Origin: a virus | Length of the DNA: 23,434 bases | Reading direction: 5' to 3' (one strand) | IMG/VR virus record: IMGVR_UViG_3300018411_000073 | Location: 1-23,434 of that record | In this document: piece by piece, positions 1 to 4,776 of the stretch | How positions within the stretch are numbered: position 1 is the stretch's first letter | Layout of the letters: every line of letters starts with the position of its first letter | The notes under the pieces: generated by a model | Told to the model about the DNA's origin: nothing | The model's input: only the letters and a program-made list of their open reading frames with translations | Databases searched by the model: none | Translations under genes and position numbers: made by a program

Positions 1-279
1 CAAGTGGTGACGGTAAAACAAGCCTCTTAGGTGGCTTAGAGCATTCATACGAATATCATATGAATATCATAAAACTGCCCTGCAACCCGCATAAAACCTA
101 GAAGGCACCTGTTTGCCATACAAACCGTTTCCTTGCAGCGACTTTTATCAATGAAATCAATGGTGTTAGGCGCATTTCACACCATAGGTGACAGGCACAT
201 TTGCCGCATTCGAACCACTGTATAACACAGTGAAAATCAATGACTTACACCTGTATTTTATATGGCTGGGAGGACTGAA
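1..279 (+). promoter_or_regulatory. AT-rich leader with multiple inverted and direct repeats upstream of the plus-strand operon
   Basis: No convincing ORF lies here. The stretch is clearly AT-richer than the genes around it. Visible repeats are: GAATATCATA twice (51-60, 62-71); ATTCATA/TATGAAT inverted (43-49, 59-65); ATGGTGT/ACACCAT inverted (160-166, 179-185); CACC-ATA-GGTG (180-190); CACTGT-N5-ACAGTG (216-232); and AAATCAATG twice (154-162, 234-242). The CACTGT palindrome covers a -10-like TATAAC at 221-226, but I see no good -35 box at the right distance. A weak alternative pair is GTGAAA (230-235) and TATTTT (254-259), 18 bp apart. I infer a promoter/operator region for the genes that follow. 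The palindrome resembles LexA or phage-repressor operators in style, but its 5-bp spacer does not match the LexA CTGT-N8-ACAG rule. Confidence 0.5.
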
Positions 280-726
280 ATGGGATTGATCGAGACTGCG
301 CTAGGCATTGCCCTCCGTGCTTATTCCGGAAAGACTGACAAGGCCGGTAAGGAATACATCCTGCACCCGCTGCGCGTCATGGCGAAGATGGCAACCGAAG
401 AGGAGATGGCTGTGGCGATTCTCCACGATGTTATCGAAGATGCAGATGTGCGCGTAACCGATCTTGCCCAAGCTGGCATTCCCTGGCAGGTGATCGAGGC
501 TGTAGTCAGCCTAAGCCGGAGCGCCGGGGAACCCTACGAAGCATTTATCCAACGCGTGAGGCGCAACCCCCTCGCCACCAGGGTCAAGCTGGCGGACATC
601 GAAGACAACATCAACGTCTTGCGGCTCGTCACCCTGTCAGCCCATGACCTCGCCCGAGTCGCCAAGTATCACGCCGCTTGGCAGGCTCTCTCCCCCTCTC
701 CCTCCACCAAGGAGATAGCAGAATGA
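280..726 (+). CDS. HD-domain protein, SpoT/MESH1-like (p)ppGpp hydrolase family
   Basis: Predicted small metal-dependent HD phosphohydrolase of 148 residues. The residues that bind Mn2+ and define hydrolase-type RelA/SpoT and MESH1 domains are all visible: H29 in YILHP, H49-D50 and E53-D54 in the HDxxED motif, and D106 and N110 in KLADIEDN. No synthetase (RelA_SpoT) domain, TGS or ACT domain follows, so if active it should only remove pyrophosphate from alarmone-like nucleotides. The start at 280 is chosen over the in-frame ATG at 262 because GGGAGGA (268-274) lies at ideal distance before 280 and would lie inside the longer version. It is the first gene of a plus-strand operon and its stop overlaps the next start (ATGA). 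Function is inferred from the family; the real substrate could be another nucleotide. Confidence 0.85.
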   Translation: MGLIETALGIALRAYSGKTDKAGKEYILHPLRVMAKMATEEEMAVAILHDVIEDADVRVTDLAQAGIPWQVIEAVVSLSRSAGEPYEAFIQRVRRNPLATRVKLADIEDNINVLRLVTLSAHDLARVAKYHAAWQALSPSPSTKEIAE

Positions 727-887
727 CCTACTTTTTCACTTTCCTTGCTGGCATGCTTTTCTGCTTATCGCTGGTGTTCCTGTTTGGTGGGAAGTTGGCC
801 GATGGGTTCATGTACTTCTGCTGGACAATCGGCGCCGCGAGCCTTGCATGGGGAATTGATGCTGACCGGAGGAAGTATGACAAATAA
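723..887 (+). CDS. Small membrane protein with two predicted helices
   Basis: A 54-residue hydrophobic protein starting MTYFFTF. Two membrane segments are visible, roughly residues 2-20 and 25-43, joined by a short loop with a Gly-Gly-Lys, and the tail ends in a charged RRKYDK. The start at 723 overlaps the stop of the HD gene (ATGA) and has AAGGAG at 709-714. An upstream ATG at 678 would add residues lying inside the HD gene and is less likely. The size and hairpin topology would suit a holin-like, superinfection-exclusion or membrane-regulator protein, but I do not recognise the family. Its place outside the lysis cassette argues against the main holin. Confidence 0.65.
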   Translation: MTYFFTFLAGMLFCLSLVFLFGGKLADGFMYFCWTIGAASLAWGIDADRRKYDK

Positions 888-1062
888 AGACTACGACGAA
901 CTGATGGCCGACTATCGCAAGGTAGTAGCCGAACGCGACCGGCTGCAGCGGATTATCGACTGTAGGCCGGCGATCAATGCTGGCCTGCCGCATACCTATA
1001 TTGAATGGTCGCAGTCGATCTACGCCCTTGATATGGCACGCCTGACGGAGACAGCACAATGA
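877..1062 (+). CDS. Small hypothetical phage protein
   Basis: A 61-residue protein beginning MTNKDYDEL. The first half is a charged amphipathic helix (DELMADYRKVVAERDRLQ, likely coiled coil). A short region follows with a PHTYIEW motif and a helical end. The start at 877 has GGAGG (868-872) just upstream and overlaps the end of the previous gene by 11 bases; an in-frame longer version from 745 would be an artefact inside the membrane-protein gene. The stop overlaps the next start (ATGA). I do not recognise a family; such short helical proteins are common in phage accessory and nin-like regions. Confidence 0.6.
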   Translation: MTNKDYDELMADYRKVVAERDRLQRIIDCRPAINAGLPHTYIEWSQSIYALDMARLTETAQ

Positions 1063-1460
1063 GCGACGTAATGCTTTTGGGCGTCTTGAAGATGCCGTAC
1101 GAAATGGCAATGAGCAGCGAGCTTAGCCGCTTGCAGTTTCATGACCGGGCGCAAGAGGCCGCGGAACGGATCGAGACGGACGCTGCCACCATCGAATCAC
1201 TGCAAGCAAAGGTAGCGGCGCTGAAGCGAGATCTCGACGCGGTGGCGGAGGCAAGTACGCGCCAAAACATTGCTGCGGGCGAAGTCTGGAAGGAGCGCGA
1301 TGCTCTACGTGTCAAGGTGATGGAGCTGGAAAAGGATGCCGAGCGTTACCGCAAGCTTAGGCGGCGCAACGTGATACACCATTGCCAAGGAGAGCAGACT
1401 GAACTTGGCCGGCTATCCACTCTAGACACGATGGTGGATGCAATGCCCTTGCAGGACTAG
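1059..1460 (+). CDS. Coiled-coil hypothetical phage protein
   Basis: A 133-residue, mostly helical protein. Residues about 35-100 form long charged heptad-like stretches (AATIESLQAKVAALKRDLD, then VKVMELEKDAERYRKLRRR). These resemble the C-terminal segment of many phage early proteins whose last part contains an ERDxLRxxVxELExDAxRYRxLR-type pattern. The C-terminal 30 residues are unlike the coil. The start overlaps the preceding stop (ATGA at 1059-1062) and has a GGAG about 12 bases upstream; an internal ATG at 1092 is possible. The stop TAG at 1458-1460 is followed at once by a strong hairpin. Molecular role unknown. Confidence 0.65.
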   Translation: MSDVMLLGVLKMPYEMAMSSELSRLQFHDRAQEAAERIETDAATIESLQAKVAALKRDLDAVAEASTRQNIAAGEVWKERDALRVKVMELEKDAERYRKLRRRNVIHHCQGEQTELGRLSTLDTMVDAMPLQD

Positions 1461-1490
1461 TTTGGTACCCTCATTGATGAGGGTGCCAAA
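1461..1490 (+). terminator. Strong 13-bp hairpin after the coiled-coil gene, lacking a U-tract
   Basis: Arms 1461-1473 (TTTGGTACCCTCA) and 1478-1490 (TGAGGGTGCCAAA) pair over 13 positions with one G-U wobble and a TTGA loop. The hairpin starts one base after the stop codon at 1460. No run of T follows, so it is not a standard intrinsic terminator. It could be an attenuating or mRNA-protecting hairpin, or a DNA-level operator. The pairing is seen directly; the function is inference. Confidence 0.45.
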
Positions 1491-1501
1491 ATGCTCACGC
1501 C

Positions 1502-1580
1502 ATCGACATGTCACCTGAACGTGTTCACGAAACGCAAAAAAATCGACATGTTCGCCCTGTAGAATAGACAGTATGTCGAT
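1502..1580. repeat. Three copies of a 10-bp element in the gap before and over a start codon
   Basis: ATCGACATGT occurs exactly at 1502-1511 and 1542-1551 (40 bp apart). An inverted near-copy at 1571-1580 reads ATCGACATAC on the minus strand and covers the ATG at 1573. A -10-like TAGAAT lies at 1560-1565 between copies two and three, without a clear -35 box 17 bp upstream. The arrangement suits a protein-binding operator that controls the two-gene unit starting at 1573. Confidence 0.4.
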
Positions 1581-1869
1581 CTTCAAGCTGCCCTACTCTC
1601 CCATGCACGAACTTTCCATTGTGAAAGACGCCGCCTTGAATGCCCTAGATGACGACAGCGAAGAGCCGAAGGAATACCGGATGGCTGAATTCCGCTCTAT
1701 TGCAGATCCGTTGACCGTTCTTGAAATGGCAAAGGAGATCGAGCGGCGGCCGGCTCCTGACTACTACGCCGAGCTGCTGCAAGTCTTGAAAGAGATGACC
1801 GACTTTATGGACAAGCAGCCAGGCGAGGAAGCTCGGGTGCTGGCCATGAAGGCAAAGGTGCTGCTGTGA
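1573..1869 (+). CDS. Hypothetical phage protein, acidic and helical
   Basis: A 98-residue protein with an acidic stretch (DDDSEEPKE, about residues 27-35) followed by a helical C-terminal half (EMAKEIERR, then LLQVLKEMTDFMDKQ). No enzyme motif is visible. The upstream start has almost no Shine-Dalgarno sequence; a shorter form from ATG 1681 has AAGGA about 7 bases upstream and would give 62 residues, so the start is uncertain. The stop overlaps the GTG start of the next gene. The leader carries the repeat element described at 1502-1580. I do not recognise the family. Confidence 0.55.
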   Translation: MSIFKLPYSPMHELSIVKDAALNALDDDSEEPKEYRMAEFRSIADPLTVLEMAKEIERRPAPDYYAELLQVLKEMTDFMDKQPGEEARVLAMKAKVLL

Positions 1870-2054
1870 CAAACAGCGCGCTTTCCCGTCTCGGCCCCGA
1901 CGAGCTGTGCATTGTCGTCCTGAAGAATGGCCAGCGCCGCCAAGCTGTCTGGGTGCCAGCACTGAAATATTTCCGATTCCGAGATGAGCCGCCAGGCACC
2001 GCCGATCCGCATGAGGTCGACGAGTGGTGGCCGATGGCTTTCAAGAAGCGTTGA
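1866..2054 (+). CDS. Small hypothetical phage protein
   Basis: A 62-residue protein with a GTG start at 1866 that overlaps the previous stop (GTGA). It has a beta-rich core (ELCIVVLKNGQRRQAVWVP), an aromatic stretch (LKYFRFRDEP) and an EVDEWWPM motif near the C terminus. This looks like the small SH3-like or beta-barrel proteins common in phage accessory regions, where a VxEWWP-type ending recurs; this is resemblance only. Its stop codon TGA (2052-2054) is the first part of a 12-bp inverted repeat. It is the last plus-strand gene before the convergent minus-strand operon. Confidence 0.55.
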   Translation: MTNSALSRLGPDELCIVVLKNGQRRQAVWVPALKYFRFRDEPPGTADPHEVDEWWPMAFKKR

Positions 2055-2095
2055 GTTTGCGATTTGGTGCAAGTCGGCATTCGATCGCAAACTCA
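2052..2095. repeat. Perfect 12-bp inverted repeat at the convergence point
   Basis: Arms TGAGTTTGCGAT (2052-2063) and ATCGCAAACTCA (2084-2095) are exact reverse complements around a 20-base spacer. The repeat lies between the ends of the plus-strand and minus-strand operons and takes in the plus-strand stop codon. Neither side has a T-run. It could form an RNA hairpin in either transcript that slows or ends read-through, or be a dimeric protein site. The rest of the gap to 2156 holds only a weaker stem (CCCGTC/GGCGGG on the minus strand, within 2138-2156). Confidence 0.5.
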
Positions 2096-2156
2096 CGTCG
2101 CTAATCAGCCTTCATCTATGCTCGCTTATGCGGCAATACCCGCCATCTATGACGGG

Positions 2157-2546
2157 CTATAGGTCGGCAAGCGGTGTTGTCGAGGCACTCCAGTGAGACC
2201 CACCGAAAAGCCTTACACCAAGCCACATCGGAAAGCGGCGCCAGCCAGCGACGCCCGACACCTTCATGGCCTCGGTCAAGACATCGTCGGCCATCTTCCT
2301 ACTGACCTGTTGCGTGGAGTAAAGATAATCGTGCACTACCGCCGCAGCGTCGCCGACGCCTCCGAACAGCAGGTAGGCGAGCGGCAGCCGCGGAACCGAC
2401 GCCAGATCAGTCTGGAAACCGGTGGGCACTACGAAGATGCGGCCGGCCACCTCTGACTCATACGCCAGCGGATCGGTCAGAACCTTCCGGTCGCTACCAT
2501 CGACAGCGGACTCCAAGCGTAATTTCGTCAAGAAGCGGGCCGTCAT
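2157..2546 (-). CDS. DUF1353 family phage protein
   Basis: A 129-residue protein that fits DUF1353: an N-terminal strand pair, a PLAYES segment, then the signature VVPTGFQTDLASVPRL (about residues 39-54) and AVVHDYLYSTQQVSR (about residues 69-83), followed by AD..L.EAM and a C-terminal helix. These proteins are common near phage lysis genes; their biochemical role is not known to me. The ATG at 2546 overlaps the stop of the lipoprotein gene (ATGA). It is the last gene of the minus-strand operon, ending in TAG at 2157-2159. Confidence 0.85.
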   Translation of the reverse strand: MTARFLTKLRLESAVDGSDRKVLTDPLAYESEVAGRIFVVPTGFQTDLASVPRLPLAYLLFGGVGDAAAVVHDYLYSTQQVSRKMADDVLTEAMKVSGVAGWRRFPMWLGVRLFGGSHWSASTTPLADL

Positions 2547-2689
2547 TTTGTAGGCTCGCTGGGTTTAGCCGCGCGCTCCAAGTCGGCGAGCACGTTGTCT
2601 GTCGCGTAGCTGGCGGCCCATTGAAATCGGATGTTGGCGCACCCCGCCAGCGCCAGCGAGAGTGCAACGCTGAGAATGGTTCTTTTCAC
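2543..2689 (-). CDS. 48-residue lipoprotein, possible o-spanin (Rz1-like)
   Basis: Reading the minus strand from GTG at 2689 gives a 48-residue protein with a lipoprotein signal: basic VKR, a hydrophobic run, and the lipobox L14-A15-G16-C17. The mature part is only 32 residues, begins CANIRFQW and ends KPSEPTK. Ala and Asn follow the cysteine, with no Asp at +2, which predicts outer-membrane sorting. The start overlaps the DUF6527 stop (GTGA) and the stop overlaps the DUF1353 start (ATGA), which strongly supports a real gene. Its place behind the endolysin suggests an Rz1-type outer-membrane spanin subunit, but it lacks the usual proline richness and does not overlap an Rz gene, so this is a hypothesis. 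Confidence 0.7.
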   Translation of the reverse strand: MKRTILSVALSLALAGCANIRFQWAASYATDNVLADLERAAKPSEPTK

Positions 2690-3072
2690 GATTGGCTTTC
2701 GAAGTCAGGAAGCGGCACAGTCCGGCCGGCGAGGTGATGCGTGCAGTCGGAAAGAAATTGAATCTGGCCGTCCGTGACAAACGAATGGCAAGTCCGGCAC
2801 TCGAAGTCCCTGGTTTCATCGGGATGTTCGGCGTAATAGGTGCACCAGCACGACTGCTTGTGCTCATGCCCAGGAACAAAGTGTCCAGTCCGAACCAGGA
2901 CAGACGGCGTGAAGGTCGGGCGATCGCCGTCGCCGTTAAATCCCCATATCGGTCTTGCCTGGCCATCCGGCGACGGCTCAACGTACACTCCATGCGTTTC
3001 ACCACATCCGGGGCACTTGAACATCACCATGCCGCCCTGGCACAAGCGAAGCTTGGTACCGAGGGCGCTCAT
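2686..3072 (-). CDS. DUF6527-like cysteine-rich phage protein
   Basis: A 128-residue protein starting MSALGTK. It has a CPGCGETH zinc-ribbon-like motif (about residues 20-27), then IWGFNGDGDRPTFTPSVLVR, a central CW.C element, and the C-terminal signature CHSFVTDGQIQFLSDCTHHLAG. This matches the pattern I know as DUF6527, widespread in phages of Proteobacteria and of unknown function; some database entries wrongly call it ammonia monooxygenase. The Cys and His pairs suggest a bound zinc. The ATG at 3072 shares one base with the endolysin stop and is preceded by GGAGGAAGG. A longer in-frame ORF reaching 3324 overlaps the endolysin and is rejected. Confidence 0.75.
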   Translation of the reverse strand: MSALGTKLRLCQGGMVMFKCPGCGETHGVYVEPSPDGQARPIWGFNGDGDRPTFTPSVLVRTGHFVPGHEHKQSCWCTYYAEHPDETRDFECRTCHSFVTDGQIQFLSDCTHHLAGRTVPLPDFESQS

Positions 3073-3494
3073 CAACCTTCCTCCATCATCTTGGCCAGGC
3101 GCTCGGCCCGGGCGCCGACCTGTGTCGCCCAGGCGGAATCGCGCATGCCGCGCGCGGCCGCTCGGTAATCCCCCCGCTGCATCGATGCCAGCGTGTTCCG
3201 GAACGACAGCAGTCCGCGCTTGGAATCGCCAATACCCATGTTGAAGCACATGTTGGCCAGCACGCGCTGTCGGCGCTCGGACATCGCGCGCCACCAGGGC
3301 AGTGTCGCGTCGAGCTGGGAGCAAACCCGCTCGATGTCATTCTTGAATAGCAGTTGGATTTCCGACTCGGACAGGCCGACATCGTCCAGGTTGCGGCCGA
3401 TGCCGATGGTGGTCTTGCCGGCGGTGCAAAGATACGGCTTTGCCTTCTTGCCCTCGTCGACAGTCAACTCCTGCTGCAGTAGTGCGAGATCCAT
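3072..3494 (-). CDS. Endolysin, T4-type lysozyme (GH24)
   Basis: A 140-residue muramidase predicted to cut the MurNAc-GlcNAc bond of peptidoglycan. The N-terminal active-site pattern is E14-x8-C23-x5-T29, followed by IGIGRNL, which matches GH24 phage lysozymes; Cys stands where T4 lysozyme has Asp20, a known variant in this family. Further conserved pieces are the RRQRVLANMCFNMG segment (about residues 74-87) and a C-terminal helical lobe. There is no hydrophobic or SAR N terminus, so export should depend on a holin that makes large holes. AAGGAG lies before the ATG at 3494. It sits downstream of two membrane-protein genes in the lysis cassette. Confidence 0.92.
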   Translation of the reverse strand: MDLALLQQELTVDEGKKAKPYLCTAGKTTIGIGRNLDDVGLSESEIQLLFKNDIERVCSQLDATLPWWRAMSERRQRVLANMCFNMGIGDSKRGLLSFRNTLASMQRGDYRAAARGMRDSAWATQVGARAERLAKMMEEG

Positions 3495-3503
3495 GTGGAC
3501 TCC

Positions 3504-3908
3504 TTATGGTTGTACCGGCCGCTTGGCCAGTTCGTTTCTCAAGCGATGCACTTCGTCCCGTAGCTTCTTGACATCTTCCGCCAGCTGGGTGACGGTCTGG
3601 GAAAGGTGCTGGTTTGTGGCGGTCAGCTTTGCGATTTCCGCCGCGTCTTCTGTCCGCCGGCCCCACGCCTCCTCGGCGGCGGCCATGTACTTGTCACGCT
3701 CCGCCTGAAGCGTCTTGATGGTGGCGCGCAGCGCGCCGTCCTCGTCCATGCTGACCTTGTCCCGGCTGACCTTGCCGGCCATCTTCCAGATACCGAACAG
3801 CCCAAGGCCGACGGCGAGGATGATCGAATAGACGGTGCTGGCACTGTCGGTCGCAGATGGAATGGCGGCTATTTGGGGCACTCCAAGAACTGCTCTTGTC
3901 TCATTCAC
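3504..3908 (-). CDS. Lysis-cassette protein with one TM segment and a coiled coil
   Basis: A 134-residue protein. About 24 polar residues are followed by one membrane segment (VYSIILAVGLGLFGIW, about residues 26-41) and then a long coiled coil (about residues 59-129; repeats such as AEIAKL, TQLAEDVKKLRDEVHRLRNEL). The GTG start at 3908 overlaps the holin-like gene's stop (GTGA), and the endolysin starts 10 bases after its end. One membrane anchor plus coiled coil would fit an i-spanin (Rz-like), but the basic residues just after the membrane segment (KMAGKVSRDK) favour a cytoplasmic C terminus, which argues for a holin-associated or XhlA-like role. Exact function undecided. Confidence 0.7.
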   Translation of the reverse strand: MNETRAVLGVPQIAAIPSATDSASTVYSIILAVGLGLFGIWKMAGKVSRDKVSMDEDGALRATIKTLQAERDKYMAAAEEAWGRRTEDAAEIAKLTATNQHLSQTVTQLAEDVKKLRDEVHRLRNELAKRPVQP

Positions 3909-4315
3909 TTAGGGGCTCCTGCTCGGAAAATTGCCCATACTGCAAACCCGCAGATCACAACTTCGAGCGCGGAACTAGGGGTGAAACGTCCAAGGGAAAC
4001 GAACTGCAAGGCAGTGATCGAGATCCACAGCGTGACGCCATAGAACTGGATGACGGTCTTGCACCGCGGCCTCTCCTTCATCGCGAACAAGCAGACGTTG
4101 AAGCCGACCACATGGAGGAGGAACAGAATCGACCACTGCCAGGGAGCGGCGGCCGAGTACATCAGGCGGAACGCCGGCGCGTTGTTCGGCGGATCCAGCG
4201 CCAGCAGCGCGATAAACCAGCCGAGCGAGGCAGTCGCCAGAATCAGATGCAGCAGCTCCGTCTCCGACCGCCAGAACAGCCGCCCTACCGTCTTCTTTAT
4301 GTGCTTCAGGTTCAT
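3905..4315 (-). CDS. Putative holin-like membrane protein with four TM segments
   Basis: A 136-residue, very hydrophobic protein with four likely membrane helices at about residues 21-40, 58-78, 87-108 and 114-132, a basic N terminus (KHIKKTVGRLFWR) and a basic loop (KERPRCK) between helices two and three, so both ends probably face the cytoplasm. It opens the lysis cassette, two genes before the endolysin, and overlaps the next gene by 4 bases. Since the endolysin lacks its own export signal, a holin is expected, and this is the best candidate by position and topology. I do not recognise a named holin family. An intrinsic-terminator-like hairpin lies just upstream at 4325-4351. Confidence 0.65.
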   Translation of the reverse strand: MNLKHIKKTVGRLFWRSETELLHLILATASLGWFIALLALDPPNNAPAFRLMYSAAAPWQWSILFLLHVVGFNVCLFAMKERPRCKTVIQFYGVTLWISITALQFVSLGRFTPSSALEVVICGFAVWAIFRAGAPK

Positions 4316-4324
4316 GTCGAGCCC

Positions 4325-4351
4325 AAAAAAAAGGCCCGCACTTGGCGGGCC
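4325..4351 (-). terminator. Intrinsic-terminator-like hairpin between fibre chaperone and holin-like genes
   Basis: Minus-strand stem GGCCCGC/GCGGGCC (arms 4345-4351 and 4333-4339, 5-base loop), followed by eight U (4325-4332). It lies in the 42-bp gap before the lysis cassette. This has all parts of a Rho-independent terminator. It would separate tail from lysis genes unless overridden by antitermination. Confidence 0.8.
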
Positions 4352-4357
4352 GGTAGG

Positions 4358-4774
4358 TTAGAGAGGTTCTTGTATCGGTGGAGCAGGTAATTCAGCCAGC
4401 AGCTCGGCTTCCGTCGGAATCGCCCTGGTGCCCGACTTAACGGCATTGAGGATGCCCGCAGCAGTCACCCATACCAGCGAGCGCCAAGCTCTAAGTGCCC
4501 TGCCCTCGTTCATGAACCGCTCTACTGCCGGTTCCTCGGCATAGCTGATCGCGTGCAGGATGGGAGAGACTTCAGGACGGTTAGGGTCACCGTAGCCGAA
4601 GGACCGCGCCACAGCGTCGAGATGGCCCTGAACGATACCGTCGTATGTCTTGACCAGTTCGGCCTCTTGCTGCTCAGGCGTAGGCACATTCGCCAATTGT
4701 TTATCGAGAAATGCTGATTCCTCAGCCGCCGTCATAGCGACAGCCACGCCATTTACGAGTTTTGTCATCGCCAT
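4358..4774 (-). CDS. Putative tail fibre assembly chaperone
   Basis: A 138-residue protein with an N terminus of the pattern MTKLVNGVAVAMTAAEESAFL, common in small phage proteins coded just after tail fibres. It then has a helical middle (EAELVKTYDGIVQGHLDAVARSFGY), a segment with ISYAEEPAVERF and RALRAWRSLVW, and a Pro/Leu-rich C-terminal end. Such proteins are thought to help fold or assemble the fibre; that is family knowledge plus position, not a proven motif. Two starts are possible (4774, or ATG at 4768); both have weak ribosome-binding sites. It follows the fibre stop by 2 bases, suggesting translational coupling. Confidence 0.65.
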   Translation of the reverse strand: MAMTKLVNGVAVAMTAAEESAFLDKQLANVPTPEQQEAELVKTYDGIVQGHLDAVARSFGYGDPNRPEVSPILHAISYAEEPAVERFMNEGRALRAWRSLVWVTAAGILNAVKSGTRAIPTEAELLAELPAPPIQEPL

Positions 4775-4776
4775 AG

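Noticed and set aside
216-232. LexA (SOS) box
   Set aside because: CACTGT-N5-ACAGTG has a 5-bp spacer, whereas LexA boxes of E. coli type need CTGT-N8-ACAG. Kept only as a generic operator candidate.
2686-3324. Longer start (3324) for the DUF6527 gene
   Set aside because: The extra 84 residues overlap the endolysin and look like a shadow. The ATG at 3072 has a strong ribosome-binding site and a coupled one-base overlap.
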